A stretch of DNA of 64,000 nucleotides from Clostridium jeddahitimonense (lineage in GTDB: Bacteria > Bacillota > Clostridia > Clostridiales > Clostridiaceae): contig LM994670.1 in NCBI GenBank assembly GCA_000753455.2, positions 3,162,507 to 3,226,506 on the forward strand, given 5' to 3'. Made by a program: the position numbers and the translations under genes. This document shows positions 33,930-43,041 of the stretch, one piece after another. The stretch's first letter is position 1. Every line of letters begins with the position of its first letter. The notes beneath the pieces were generated by a model. It saw only the letters and a program-made list of their open reading frames with translations, made no database searches and was not told the DNA's origin.

Positions 33930-35591
33930 CTAATTACTAAAAGTATATTTAACTTCTTGCTTTGGTAATTTAGAGTAATCTATTTTAAAGTCCCTTAAAT
34001 ATAAGGTACCTGCAATTTTCTTATAAGTTAACTCACAATTCAAATTAATTTTAGTAGAGTTATTTAAAGCTTTCCAAAATCTTTGCGGTGAATCAGTGCC
34101 TCTTGCTGAGATGCCTTCACCCTCTATCCAAGACTTATATGCATCTAGTACAGCTTTCTTAGTTTCACTACTCCCCTCTTCATATACAAGAACTTCATTT
34201 AAATAAGCTTCTACTGGATTTTGTTCTTCCTTGTAAGCCTTAGTTACTTTTTCTACAGCTTTACTTTCTGTAAAGTTATAATCATTATTGATAAGTCTTT
34301 CTGCCCCTTCAAGACACCAATTAAGTACACCACTTAATTCTGTGCATACCTTTTCTTTTAATTTCTTATCAATATCTTCTGGTTTAAATACTCTATTAAA
34401 TGGAACTATCAGAATTTTTCTATAATACCCATGAGTATTATCTAAAGTATCTGGTAATGTATTTAATAAGAATATTAACTTAATTGTAGACTTATAATTG
34501 ATAGCTTGTTTAAATTTTCTTGAAATGTTTATTGTATCTCCACTTATTAATGCTTTAAGATTTTCAGTACTAATAGCTCCTCCAAGTTCATTTTCATTTG
34601 CAATATTAAGTGTTTTACTTACTATACCTTCTATTCCAAACCTTTCGGAGAATTTAGATAGTTGTATATTACTAACATTGTTGACTCCAACAATTTCAGT
34701 AAGTACCTCTGAACAGAAACTCTTCCCATTAGATCCTACTCCAGTAAAGAAGAATGCTCTTTCAGCCTTAGTATTATTAATTAAAGCATTTCCGAATATT
34801 TCTTGAAGACATGATAATAATTCATCATCATTGCATGTTATTTCTTTAATCGCCTTTTTAAATATTGGACAATCTGCATCTTTCAGATAATCTATGGGCG
34901 ATTTGCTAGTAAACATATACTTTCTATCGTGTGGCAATAATTGCTTAGTTACAATGTTATAAACTCCATTATTAAAAGCAATTAATGTATCATCTATAAT
35001 GTTAGTATCAACTCTAGGTACCTCTCTCATTAGCCCATCAATAATATCCCTTTCATAGACTTTCTTCCAACTATCTGGTATAGCTGTATTCATAAGATAC
35101 CTTAGTATAGTTCCCATTAATTCATCATTAAGCTCTTGGAAAATACCTTCCTTTTGGTTATATATCATTAAAATTCCATGCTTAATAATAAATTCAGCAA
35201 TCTTTCTTAGATATGAAATACACTTGTTAGTATTTAATCTAAGCTTATTTTTTTCGTCATAGTAAAATCCCAATGCTATTGCCTTACTATTAGTAACTAT
35301 AGTTTTTAACTCTTCTATCAATGCATCATCAATTGGTATCTCTACTTCATCTTGGACTTGATCCCTTTTTATATCTATGCCCTTCAAAAATGCTTTCATT
35401 ATAGATGAGAATAAATTCCCATCTACAATATCACAGTGTTGCTTTAACTTAATACATGCTACTTCATTTCCAGATTGTTTTATTTGCTCTATTAAAGCTA
35501 GTACCTTGTATAAGTTATCAGGACATCCTTTAACTACAATTTCCTCTGTTATAAACTCTTTTACTAATTGTTCTGATGTTTTTATTAACAT
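33930..35591 (-). CDS. Phage/plasmid primase-helicase, D5/P4 family
   Basis: A 553-residue protein with the C-terminal superfamily 3-type helicase of D5/P4 primases: Walker A FTGVGSNGKSFCSE near residue 277, Walker B-type KLIFLLNTLPD near 372, and the C-terminal winged segment. The N-terminal part contains the D5_N region (ERDIIDGLMREVPR). A classic archaeo-eukaryotic primase catalytic domain is not obvious in the first 120 residues, so it may act only as a replicative helicase or origin-opening enzyme. It follows the putative ssDNA-binding protein and polymerase genes in one operon, behind TTAGGAG. Confidence 0.88.
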   Translation of the reverse strand: MLIKTSEQLVKEFITEEIVVKGCPDNLYKVLALIEQIKQSGNEVACIKLKQHCDIVDGNLFSSIMKAFLKGIDIKRDQVQDEVEIPIDDALIEELKTIVTNSKAIALGFYYDEKNKLRLNTNKCISYLRKIAEFIIKHGILMIYNQKEGIFQELNDELMGTILRYLMNTAIPDSWKKVYERDIIDGLMREVPRVDTNIIDDTLIAFNNGVYNIVTKQLLPHDRKYMFTSKSPIDYLKDADCPIFKKAIKEITCNDDELLSCLQEIFGNALINNTKAERAFFFTGVGSNGKSFCSEVLTEIVGVNNVSNIQLSKFSERFGIEGIVSKTLNIANENELGGAISTENLKALISGDTINISRKFKQAINYKSTIKLIFLLNTLPDTLDNTHGYYRKILIVPFNRVFKPEDIDKKLKEKVCTELSGVLNWCLEGAERLINNDYNFTESKAVEKVTKAYKEEQNPVEAYLNEVLVYEEGSSETKKAVLDAYKSWIEGEGISARGTDSPQRFWKALNNSTKINLNCELTYKKIAGTLYLRDFKIDYSKLPKQEVKYTFSN

Positions 35592-35609
35592 TTTAATTTC
35601 TCTCCTAAG

Positions 35610-35990
35610 TTAGTTAAATTTTCTTTCTACTATATTTGCATACACATTACCTTTTTCATCAGTATTATGCTTTATAGTTAATGTACATTTCTTGCCTGCT
35701 AACTCATCAATGTTTATCTCATTTGGAATATTGCCATTATATACATCCATTAAGAAGTTGAAACACTTTGACTTTTCTGCTTGAGATACCATTATCTTTT
35801 CTTTCTTTTCCTGTTCTGTAACTCCAACACTAATGTTATAAATTACTTCAAGAAAATCTCTAAACCCCCAATTTGTTTTACAATCTCTTAAGTAAATTAT
35901 TCTTTTTATTATTGCTTCATACTCACCTTCATTTAAAGTAGCCTTTGCCCCAGATGTTCCTAATACTTCTTTGTTGTTTCTAAAAATCAT
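35610..35990 (-). CDS. Putative phage-type ssDNA-binding protein
   Basis: A 126-residue protein located between the polymerase and primase genes with 15-20 base gaps. The N-terminus (GTSGAKATLNEGEYEAIIKRI) and the C-terminal ELAGKKCTLTIKHNTDEKGN resemble the small OB-fold or DUF669-type proteins that serve as single-strand binding proteins in phage replication modules, but the similarity is of pattern only. The start follows GAGGAGG. The replication context makes DNA binding the best guess. Confidence 0.5.
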   Translation of the reverse strand: MIFRNNKEVLGTSGAKATLNEGEYEAIIKRIIYLRDCKTNWGFRDFLEVIYNISVGVTEQEKKEKIMVSQAEKSKCFNFLMDVYNGNIPNEINIDELAGKKCTLTIKHNTDEKGNVYANIVERKFN

Positions 35991-36004
35991 TTGTAATCCT
36001 CCTC

Positions 36005-37603
36005 TTATTTACACCAATTATTACTTACTGAACTATCAACAATAATTGGGATATCTTTAACTATAGTTTTCATCCCTTCAACCATACAACTTTCTAAAAT
36101 GTTTTTTGCTTCTTCAGCCTCATCTTCTGGTACTTCTAAAAGTATTTCATCATGTATCACCGCAACTAATCTCCAAGAATCTTTCATTTTTTCAACAAGT
36201 AATGCTAAAGCTTCTTTTAATCCTTCTGCAGCTGAACCTTGAATAGGTAAATTTAATCTTTGAGTCATTGATAAATTACCACCTTGCCACCTTCTTCCCC
36301 CTAATGTCTTTATATAATCTGCTTTTAATAAAGCATCTTGAAGTTCTTTTACCTTTGGATAAACATTAAGAAATTCAATTCTATATTCCTCTGCCTCCTC
36401 TAATGATGTATCAACACCACTTTTTCTAAGATTTTTCTGAATACCATAAGCAGTAATTCCATATACTATTCCAAAATTTAAGCTTTTAGCAACTTGTCTT
36501 TCCTCTTTAGAAATTTCATCTATTGGTTTCTTAAAGACTAAACTTGCTGTTCCTAAATGAAGATCTATACCATTGTTAAAATAACTCTTCAAAGCTTCAT
36601 CCTTGGATATAGTCGCTAGAACTCTAAGTTCAATCTGTGAGTAATCTGAACCTACTAGCTTGTACCCCTTATCTGCAACAAAAAACTCTCTACTATTTCC
36701 TGGCATAGCTTGAAGTGGTGGATTATTACAAGACATTCTTCCTGAACTTGCACCTATTAATCTCCAGTCTGCTCTTATCCTCCCATCATCATTAATGAAT
36801 ATCTTTAGCTTTTCACCATAGGTTTTAATCTTTGTTTGAAGTCTTCTATACTTCCTAATAAGTTTGATTACTTCGTGTTCATCCGAATATTTTGCTAACT
36901 CATCATCTGATGTTGAATGTAGCTTAATCCCATACTCTGCAATAGCTTCAACTAATTGCTTTGGCGAATTAAGATTTAACTCTTTCCTATTAAGTAAGTC
37001 TTTAATCCTAATCTCTAATTCAACAGCCAACCTTCTATCATCATCTAATCTAGCATTCCATTTATCAAACTCCATATTAATACCATTACTTTCAAGCATT
37101 ACTATAGCTGGTAGAGCTCTTCTTTCTCTTTCATAAACAGTTAAAAGATTATTCTCTACAAGTAAATCCAAAAGTTTATAGTATAAAGCCCTAGTGTACT
37201 CAACGTCCTTTACTGCATAATCAATATGCTCTTGAGTTATTTCAGTTTGTTGCCAGTTATCACTATGTTGCATGGACTTGTCCATATCAACATCAAGATA
37301 TTTTTTAGCTAAAGCTTTTAAACTTAACTTTTCTTCCCCTAATACTTGAGCCATAAGTAATGTGCAGTGATAATTATTTACCTTGTACCCTTTATTAATA
37401 AAGAATCCAACATCAAACTTAGCATTATGAAATACTTTAAGTACTTTATAATCTTTCAAGATACCTTCTAGTTCTTCATCTACCATCAGTTTGCTTGTTA
37501 CTTTTCCATTATCCTTTGCAAATACTATTAATCTCATCTGTCCTTTTCTAGGATCTAAAGAATTAGTTTCTATATCTATAAAGGCTATTTTAAATTTACA
37601 CAT
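36005..37603 (-). CDS. Phage-type DNA polymerase, family A
   Basis: A 532-residue polymerase. The 3'-5' exonuclease domain begins at once with DIET (FIDIETNSLD, residues 9-18), with later acidic residues in FHNAKFDVGF and the YAVKDVEYT motif. The polymerase domain has motif A SDYSQIELRVLA, motif B RQVAKSLNFGIVYG and motif C HDEILLEVP. The 5' nuclease domain of chromosomal Pol I is absent, as in phage replicative polymerases. It heads the replication operon with ssDNA-binding protein and primase-helicase and starts behind GAGGAGG. All catalytic motifs are intact, so it is probably active. Confidence 0.93.
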   Translation of the reverse strand: MCKFKIAFIDIETNSLDPRKGQMRLIVFAKDNGKVTSKLMVDEELEGILKDYKVLKVFHNAKFDVGFFINKGYKVNNYHCTLLMAQVLGEEKLSLKALAKKYLDVDMDKSMQHSDNWQQTEITQEHIDYAVKDVEYTRALYYKLLDLLVENNLLTVYERERRALPAIVMLESNGINMEFDKWNARLDDDRRLAVELEIRIKDLLNRKELNLNSPKQLVEAIAEYGIKLHSTSDDELAKYSDEHEVIKLIRKYRRLQTKIKTYGEKLKIFINDDGRIRADWRLIGASSGRMSCNNPPLQAMPGNSREFFVADKGYKLVGSDYSQIELRVLATISKDEALKSYFNNGIDLHLGTASLVFKKPIDEISKEERQVAKSLNFGIVYGITAYGIQKNLRKSGVDTSLEEAEEYRIEFLNVYPKVKELQDALLKADYIKTLGGRRWQGGNLSMTQRLNLPIQGSAAEGLKEALALLVEKMKDSWRLVAVIHDEILLEVPEDEAEEAKNILESCMVEGMKTIVKDIPIIVDSSVSNNWCK

Positions 37604-37761
37604 TTCATTACCTCCTCTTGACTTCTACATCTTACATCAGCTAGTTTCTTTAAACATCCTGGATAAATAAAATAATTTTTATCCCATCAAATTTATATCT
37701 ACCTATTTGCTACAATAAGATAATAAAACACTTTAAAAATAAAAAAATCCTGGGAAAATAA

Positions 37762-37801
37762 AAAAAATATTTCTCCACCAAAATTGGTAAAGAAATATTT
37801 T
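37762..37801 (-). terminator. Terminator after the 321-residue unknown gene
   Basis: An 11-base-pair stem (AGAAATATTTT and complement) directly after the stop at 37812, followed by T residues on the minus strand. It separates this gene from the polymerase operon. Confidence 0.7.
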
Positions 37802-37811
37802 CACTAAATAT

Positions 37812-38777
37812 CTAATTATATTTTTTCCTATTCTCTAAATTTTGTCTTATCTCTTCTAGAATTTTCTTCATTTCTTCTGGACTATGTTTAACTACAACAT
37901 TAGATTTCATATTTTCTTTCACTTCATCCTCATACTCTTGTATGGCTAATTTCACCAAATCCTTACTAGCTAAAATTTCTTCATTCTCTAAAGCTGACTC
38001 AGTTATATTATCTTCACGTAATTCACAAGCAATATCAACTATTTTTCTCCACTCTTTCATATTTTTAATCATAAAATACTTTAAATATGTTAGTAGCTCT
38101 AATCTATCATTATGTGTTAATTTTTCACTATATGGAGTTTTAACGCTATCTACTTCATTTATTTTCTCAAACATATCCTCTTCTATGTCAGCATATAATT
38201 TTTCATTATTCACTGTTATCAAACCATCTAGCTCACTTATTGATCCAACATGTATCATCGCTGACTCTATTAATAAATTTGTACATAACTCAGTATCTAA
38301 TATTTTCGCCTTAACCTCTTCACTATAATTAGCCTCACCTAACCATCTTCTATGTAAATCTTCTAACTCTCTATGTACTTTTTGTTCATCGATATCACCT
38401 ATATATATTTCCCTTAACCTATCTGTAACCTTATTTATAAAATCAACCTTTTCCTCAATAGTTATATCTAAAAATCTCCTATTTTTCAACTTACTAATAT
38501 AGCTACCTTTTCCACTCTCTTCTGTAAGATAAATTTTAAATATCTCTGCTACTACGATTGGTAAATCATATCTATCTTTTCCATTCTTAAACTGCTCAAT
38601 ATCACATTTCATTGCATTAAAGGTTTCTTTAAGCTTTTTAGTATTATCTTTTACGAAATTTTTGTATGGAGTATCACCTGTTTGTATATCCTTTATAGAT
38701 ATATTTTCTTTTTTTGCATACAACTCCATAAATATTTCATTTAATGCTACTGTTTTTTTACTAATACTTTCTCCCAT
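37812..38777 (-). CDS. Unknown element protein (321 aa)
   Basis: An acidic, mostly helical protein with no family that I recognise. The N-terminal 40 residues (FMELYAKKENISIKDIQTG) could form a helix-turn-helix, and the rest is a series of amphipathic helices. The gene stands alone between terminators, behind AGAGGTGG, with a GTGG/TAGGTGG repeat 55 bases upstream similar to that near the integrase. A role as regulator or replication initiator acting on those repeats is possible, but it is only an inference from position. Confidence 0.6.
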   Translation of the reverse strand: MGESISKKTVALNEIFMELYAKKENISIKDIQTGDTPYKNFVKDNTKKLKETFNAMKCDIEQFKNGKDRYDLPIVVAEIFKIYLTEESGKGSYISKLKNRRFLDITIEEKVDFINKVTDRLREIYIGDIDEQKVHRELEDLHRRWLGEANYSEEVKAKILDTELCTNLLIESAMIHVGSISELDGLITVNNEKLYADIEEDMFEKINEVDSVKTPYSEKLTHNDRLELLTYLKYFMIKNMKEWRKIVDIACELREDNITESALENEEILASKDLVKLAIQEYEDEVKENMKSNVVVKHSPEEMKKILEEIRQNLENRKKYN

Positions 38778-38830
38778 AATCCACCTCTACTCATTTGTTT
38801 GGTGACATAATTATACTAAAAAAATTATTA

Positions 38831-38849
38831 GTGGCATAGGTGGTAAAGT
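38831..38849. promoter_or_regulatory. GTGG/TAGGTGG motif upstream of the 321-residue gene
   Basis: GTGGCATAGGTGGTAAAGT matches, with few changes, GTGGTTAGGTGGCTAAGT at 33828-33845. The two positions lie before separate gene blocks of the element, as expected for a shared operator. Confidence 0.35.
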
Positions 38850-38875
38850 AGATTATGGTCTTATATCTAATTATA

Positions 38876-38919
38876 AAAAAAATTCTATAAACATTTTGTA
38901 TTTATTTATAGAATTTTTT
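38876..38919 (-). terminator. Terminator of the small-gene operon
   Basis: A stem of about 13 pairs (AAAATTCTATAAA and complement) with T-rich tail, ten bases past the 45-residue gene; it closes the operon starting near 40.7 kb or further upstream. Confidence 0.75.
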
Positions 38920-38929
38920 AATTATCTAT

Positions 38930-39067
38930 TTATAAGAATTTTCTTATAAAACTCTCAGGAACATTAAATGAGCTACTAGCCTTACTAATTGCATCTGTTT
39001 CACTTAACCCTTTAGCAATTAACTCTAACACCATAGCTAATATTTGTATAATTAAAATTACATTCAT
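38930..39067 (-). CDS. Small 45-residue protein
   Basis: A short frame from an ATG at 39067 behind GGAGAG to a TAA at 38930. The first half is hydrophobic (MNVILIIQILAMVLELIAKG) and the second contains a helix-turn-helix-like pattern (SETDAISKASSSFNVPESFI). Such short proteins are common in clostridial phage modules. It is 19 bases after the 197-residue gene and before the terminator, so it is probably the last gene of that operon. Confidence 0.65.
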   Translation of the reverse strand: MNVILIIQILAMVLELIAKGLSETDAISKASSSFNVPESFIRKFL

Positions 39068-39086
39068 AATTATCTCTCCTATTCAA

Positions 39087-39680
39087 CTAATTATTAATAT
39101 ATGCATAGTAATATACTTGCCCATGCTTGGATTCAAACATTACCTCTGGCTCTATATCTAACACTTCTTCATATTCATCATAGTTATCTATCATTTCTCT
39201 TGCTATTTCTTCAATTGAAGTACCTTCTAAAAAGTAATCTATAATAGTTTCCTTATCAAATAATCTGTCAATCTGATATGATGAACTAAGTATTTCATCT
39301 ATCTCATTACTAACATACTCTCTTAAATCTTTTAGCTTAGAATACATAATAATATCATCAAGCTTTGAGTATCCTCTGAATGCAATTTCTTCATATATTG
39401 CTTTTGCTTCTATTATATTAATTTCTTTTATATTATTTTTAATAAAGAAATATAATTGAATAATATCATCATCAACCTCCTCCCCTAGTTCATCTACTAA
39501 AGCTAAAGTCACATCTAAATCATTCATTAAGGTTTCTTTTATCTCATTATCATCCACCTTCACCACTAAAGCCTCTAACTTCTCTACTATATCTTTATCC
39601 ATGTTATTATATTTTTCAATTAATTTAGTTAAATCCTTCATAAAGAATTCATTTAAAATCTTTGATTCATTTTTCAGCAT
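39087..39680 (-). CDS. Unknown acidic element protein (197 aa)
   Basis: A 197-residue, strongly acidic protein rich in Asp and Glu with predicted long helices in the first two thirds. I do not recognise the family. The start follows a G-rich AAAGGGGG at good spacing. It lies 20 bases after the DUF960 gene in the same direction, so both belong to the block of small accessory genes downstream of the R-M cluster. Highly acidic small proteins in phages can mimic DNA or inhibit nucleases, but no such claim can be supported here. Confidence 0.6.
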   Translation of the reverse strand: MLKNESKILNEFFMKDLTKLIEKYNNMDKDIVEKLEALVVKVDDNEIKETLMNDLDVTLALVDELGEEVDDDIIQLYFFIKNNIKEINIIEAKAIYEEIAFRGYSKLDDIIMYSKLKDLREYVSNEIDEILSSSYQIDRLFDKETIIDYFLEGTSIEEIAREMIDNYDEYEEVLDIEPEVMFESKHGQVYYYAYINN

Positions 39681-39700
39681 AACTCTACCCCCTTTCCCCC

Positions 39701-39997
39701 TTAATATTCCTCTGCTAGCAACATTGTGCTATAAATTTCTGAATCTATTACATATATCTTCATCTCTTCTTTAAACTCTAAGTCCTTTGCATTAACTTTG
39801 ATGAATGACTTATACTCTGGAACCTCTTGTGTATGCTCTATATTTATAACATCTCCAACTCTACTTAACTTAAAAACTTGCAAATAGTCCTTTTCTATTT
39901 GCAAATCATCAACTAAACTCCATAGTAATATCTGTAATTGTAAATCTATTTTTTCATTAACGCCTCTTGTTATATATCTATTCTCTTTATCAAACAT
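39701..39997 (-). CDS. DUF960 domain protein
   Basis: A 98-residue protein with the DUF960 pattern: RYITRGVNEKID, LLWSLVDDL, KDYLQVFKL and IEHTQEVPEY. DUF960 occurs in Firmicute mobile elements and phages, with unknown function. It starts with the ATG behind TGGAGG. A hairpin at 40019-40055 separates it from the gene upstream, but it lies close to the 197-residue gene downstream, so these two and the 45-residue gene form a likely operon. Confidence 0.75.
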   Translation of the reverse strand: MFDKENRYITRGVNEKIDLQLQILLWSLVDDLQIEKDYLQVFKLSRVGDVINIEHTQEVPEYKSFIKVNAKDLEFKEEMKIYVIDSEIYSTMLLAEEY

Positions 39998-40018
39998 AAT
40001 AAATCCTCCAAAACAATA

Positions 40019-40055
40019 AAGGTGTAATTATCATTAATACTAATAATTACACCTT
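40019..40055 (-). terminator. Terminator after the 98-residue gene
   Basis: A 12-base-pair stem (AAGGTGTAATTA and complement) overlaps the stop codon at 40054. The T run on the minus strand is short, so strength is uncertain. Confidence 0.5.
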
Positions 40056-40350
40056 ACTTTTCATTAATTAATTTCTTTAATTGTGCTATAAACTTCTTAC
40101 TAAACAAGTTATCTTCTAATGCTTTCTTTAACAGTTGTAAAAATAATTCTTCTTGAAGATCCAGTGGTCTTACTAGTAATTTCATACCATATCGTTGCTG
40201 GTCTTTGTACACACTAAATCTTAATTCTTCTCTATTTCCTTGTGGTTTAACTATAATTTTCTCTAATGCATAAGTATATTCCTCATCTGCAATTATACTT
40301 TGCGAAATCAATGAACAATACTTAGTTTCCTTAATAGCCTTCTTTGCCAC
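40054..40350 (-). CDS. Unknown element protein (98 aa)
   Basis: A 98-residue, lysine-rich protein with an alpha/beta pattern (EEYTYALEKIIVKPQGNREELRFSVY then helical PLDLQEELFLQLLKKALE). It is not a family that I recognise. It starts behind AGAGGTGG and lies 12 bases after the 112-residue gene, with which it is probably cotranscribed. Its positive charge would suit nucleic-acid binding, but there is no motif to prove it. Confidence 0.6.
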   Translation of the reverse strand: MAKKAIKETKYCSLISQSIIADEEYTYALEKIIVKPQGNREELRFSVYKDQQRYGMKLLVRPLDLQEELFLQLLKKALEDNLFSKKFIAQLKKLINEK

Positions 40351-40361
40351 CTCTCTACCTC

Positions 40362-40700
40362 CTACTCTTCTATAAGAATATCCATTAACTCTTTAGTAGC
40401 AACTACAACCACTGCATAATCCGAAGACAAAAGAAAAAGAGATAAACAATACTGCTTACCTCCTTCACATTCAATATCATCAACATACTCTGCAATAATA
40501 TCCTTTAATATATTTTCTTTTGCTTCAATAACATCATCCTTAGTTTCTAGTACTAACACATATCCACCTAAATCTGTATCAATACTTCTTTCTACTCCAT
40601 AGCTCTCATTAAAAATATTCAGTTGGTCTTCAATAACACTTATTACATTAACCTCTAGCTCCATTCCAATTAAGTCACTTACTTTACTAATCTTTCTCAT
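40362..40700 (-). CDS. Unknown element protein (112 aa)
   Basis: An acidic protein of 112 residues, alternating beta and helix, with a hydrophobic SLFLLSSDYAVVVVATKELM segment near the C-terminus. I choose the ATG at 40700, which has GGAGG upstream, rather than the ATG at 40715. No family was recognised. It is the first gene of a two-gene unit with the 98-residue protein. The 300 bases upstream contain only a hairpin and AT-rich DNA. Confidence 0.58.
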   Translation of the reverse strand: MRKISKVSDLIGMELEVNVISVIEDQLNIFNESYGVERSIDTDLGGYVLVLETKDDVIEAKENILKDIIAEYVDDIECEGGKQYCLSLFLLSSDYAVVVVATKELMDILIEE

Positions 40701-40878
40701 TAATATTACCTCCATTTTTTATGAACCTATAGTAATTATCTATCTAGTATAGACATCCTTTCAATATAATAATATATATTTATAACTTATCTTTCTTTAA
40801 TTTATGCATTAAATAACTTATTCCTTCTAATGAATTTTCACTTCTCCTTTGGCATTAATCACCACCCCCTTAAATAGA

Positions 40879-40910
40879 AAAAGAGCCTTTACTAATTAAG
40901 GTAAAGACTC
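40879..40910 (-). terminator. Hairpin/terminator upstream of the 112-residue gene
   Basis: GAGTCTTTAC pairs with GTAAAGGCTC (one wobble) and is followed by TTTTT on the minus strand. It lies 120 bases past the stop of the 122-residue gene. Apart from this, 40716-41029 holds nothing that I recognise. Confidence 0.6.
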
Positions 40911-41029
40911 AACCTTGTATGATCTCCTACAGGGAATATATGGTATATCTATATTTCCTATTTCAGTATAATAATATAATTTTTTAATTCTGTTTAAATC
41001 GAGTATTCTTTATTTTATAATACTAATTT

Positions 41030-41398
41030 TTATTCATCCGTTAAGTCACAACGTAAATGCTCATAAATATAATCCATACTTATATTCCCATCAAAATTAT
41101 AGATGCATACTTCTAAACTACTTCCTTGTTCTTCATACACTATATGTTCATTATCGAAATCATAAAATATATAAAAACTAAAACTATCTTCTAATTCTTG
41201 ACCACATTTATCATCTTCATAACAAATTGCTTCATAAATATTTATACCCATTTCATTAATTGAATAATAAGTTTTACACTTAAATACTTGTGAACCATCA
41301 TCATCAAATCTACTGTTAGTTTCCCTCTCTCCATCACAATTATTTACTTCTGAAAATCTATCCACAGCTTCGCCTATTAAAATATTTTTTATAACCAT
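41030..41398 (-). CDS. Unknown acidic element protein (122 aa)
   Basis: A 122-residue, acidic protein rich in aromatic residues (FSFYIFYDFDNEHIVYEEQG) with a mostly beta pattern. It is not a known family to me. The ATG follows GAGGGG at suitable spacing. It is 80 bases from the next gene upstream. The strong negative charge is shared with several small products of this element and is typical of phage accessory genes. Confidence 0.58.
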   Translation of the reverse strand: MVIKNILIGEAVDRFSEVNNCDGERETNSRFDDDGSQVFKCKTYYSINEMGINIYEAICYEDDKCGQELEDSFSFYIFYDFDNEHIVYEEQGSSLEVCIYNFDGNISMDYIYEHLRCDLTDE

Positions 41399-41478
41399 AA
41401 TATCCCCTCACAATATATATTAAAAATACATCCTATTATTATAGTAATATTGCTACTTTTTGTGCATATTTTTACAAT

Positions 41479-41796
41479 TTATTTGATTATAAATTTATAA
41501 AATTCTACTGTTGGGCTATTTTCGTTCTCTAATAAACTTAATTTATTAACTGTTATATCATAGAATTTATTATCTTTAGCATATTTTATTACTTCATCAT
41601 AAGTTAATTCAAATATATTCTCTGTTATACTATAGTAAAAATCATCATTAATTACTATAAAAAAATACTTAACAGCATCTTCATAAGTCATTCTTGGAAC
41701 ATCTTCTAAATCACAATTTTCATCTATATAACATCCATTTCTATCATTCCATTGTAGAAATTGTGTTATCCTAACTCTTGTATTATTATTCATCAT
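41479..41796 (-). CDS. Unknown element protein (105 aa)
   Basis: A 105-residue acidic protein (RITQFLQWNDRNGCYIDENC at the N-terminus; FYKFII at the C-terminus) of unknown family. It starts at the first of two adjacent ATG codons behind GAGGTG. It lies between the restriction gene's terminator and the 122-residue gene. Its product composition resembles the other small genes of this block, and no function can be given. Confidence 0.55.
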   Translation of the reverse strand: MMNNNTRVRITQFLQWNDRNGCYIDENCDLEDVPRMTYEDAVKYFFIVINDDFYYSITENIFELTYDEVIKYAKDNKFYDITVNKLSLLENENSPTVEFYKFIIK

Positions 41797-41811
41797 TACA
41801 CCTCTCTAATC

Positions 41812-41843
41812 AAATAAGGCATATTTAAAAATATGCCTTATTT
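41812..41843 (-). terminator. Terminator of the restriction endonuclease gene
   Basis: A perfect 15-base-pair stem (AAATAAGGCATATTT and complement) seven bases after the stop codon, with AT-rich flanks. Confidence 0.75.
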
Positions 41844-41849
41844 ATATAA

Positions 41850-42965
41850 TTAAAACCTAACTTCCCCATTTTCATCTACTAAGTGAATATTGTTATCAAT
41901 CCAATATACATTAATACCATTTTTCTTGAAAAACAAAATGTGTTCATCACTAATTTTGTTTTCAAATACAGCTATTTTTTTAACTTTTTCTTCAGTATAA
42001 TTTCTTATATTAAATTCTTCATAATAGAATAATTGAACAAATGCTTTTTGAACCTGTTTTCTTTCATCTGAACTCGTTCCATCTAAAGTTTTTATTTCAA
42101 ATAAAAGTGAATCATATTTTTCTTTTGTTGCTAAACAATCTACAGGATTTTCATATAATGAGTATCCTGCTCTTGCTAAATCTAAAGCAATTAACTTTAC
42201 AATATCTTGATGTCTCTCAGTTCTTTTCTTTCTCTTTAAAATTCCACTTGATAAATCAAAAGTTTTATTTTTATCATCATTATCATCATCTTCATCGCTT
42301 GGATTAAATGCAGCGATATTTGTATAATCAACCTTTCTTAGGTTAGGATCACTCTCTTCTTGTACAATAATAGGTTTTACTTTTTCATACAAATTATTGC
42401 TTCCTAATCCGGTTCTTGAAAAATAGGAATTAGGAATACCAACTGCTATAATTGAATTATCCACTAATTTTAAAAATATAAGTGCATCACCTTTAAAGAG
42501 ACATTCTCTTAAATTAATAAATACTTTATCATCCAGTCTAGTTTTACTAATTTGAACTTGAGTTCCCTTGTGACCAACTTTTTTATTAGTAAAAGTTTTT
42601 ATAAATTCGTCATCTGTATTAACATCAACACTTCGTTGTACATTATGATACGTCTTAGCGTTGATTGCTAAGTTTTCTAAATTCTTGGTGAAAAGTATTA
42701 TTTCTTCTTTTTCATCATTTTCAAATTGTGTAGGATTATTTTTCAACTCATTTTCATCAAAGAAGAAACACATGCCTTCACCAGTTACATGAATATGGCT
42801 TTGTTTACTTGCTGAACCAGGCCTATTCTTTTTTAATATACACACTTCTGGCAAAACTAACAATAATACCTCTTTTGTATTTTCTAACTTTTTCTCAACT
42901 TTTGTTTTATCAACGCCAATACTTTCTAGATAATTCTTAATAGCTTCTTTTATTCTCTCTTGCAT
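41850..42965 (-). CDS. Type II restriction endonuclease (PD-(D/E)XK-like)
   Basis: A 371-residue protein downstream of two cytosine methyltransferases. The C-terminal region carries a nuclease-like core: RHQDIVKLIALDLARAGY, then NPVDCLATKEKYDSLLFEIKTLDG, giving the D...E-x-K arrangement of the PD-(D/E)XK fold, and ERKQVQKAFVQLFYYEEF as the following helix. The N-terminal 200 residues would recognise DNA. It has its own promoter with an inverted repeat in the spacer, so expression can be delayed relative to the methyltransferases. The target sequence cannot be predicted. The start is the ATG at 42965 behind AGGGGTG. Confidence 0.78.
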   Translation of the reverse strand: MQERIKEAIKNYLESIGVDKTKVEKKLENTKEVLLLVLPEVCILKKNRPGSASKQSHIHVTGEGMCFFFDENELKNNPTQFENDEKEEIILFTKNLENLAINAKTYHNVQRSVDVNTDDEFIKTFTNKKVGHKGTQVQISKTRLDDKVFINLRECLFKGDALIFLKLVDNSIIAVGIPNSYFSRTGLGSNNLYEKVKPIIVQEESDPNLRKVDYTNIAAFNPSDEDDDNDDKNKTFDLSSGILKRKKRTERHQDIVKLIALDLARAGYSLYENPVDCLATKEKYDSLLFEIKTLDGTSSDERKQVQKAFVQLFYYEEFNIRNYTEEKVKKIAVFENKISDEHILFFKKNGINVYWIDNNIHLVDENGEVRF

Positions 42966-43012
42966 AAAAAAACACCCCTTATTATTAATAAAGTTTTTAA
43001 TCTTCTATTAAT

Positions 43013-43041
43013 AATATAGCACGCCCCGAATTCCCTGTCAA
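43013..43041 (-). promoter_or_regulatory. Promoter of the restriction endonuclease gene
   Basis: A consensus -35 TTGACA (43041-43036) and -10 TATATT (43018-43013) are 17 bases apart on the minus strand. The spacer is GC-rich and contains one arm of the inverted repeat at 43025-43070. Confidence 0.75.
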
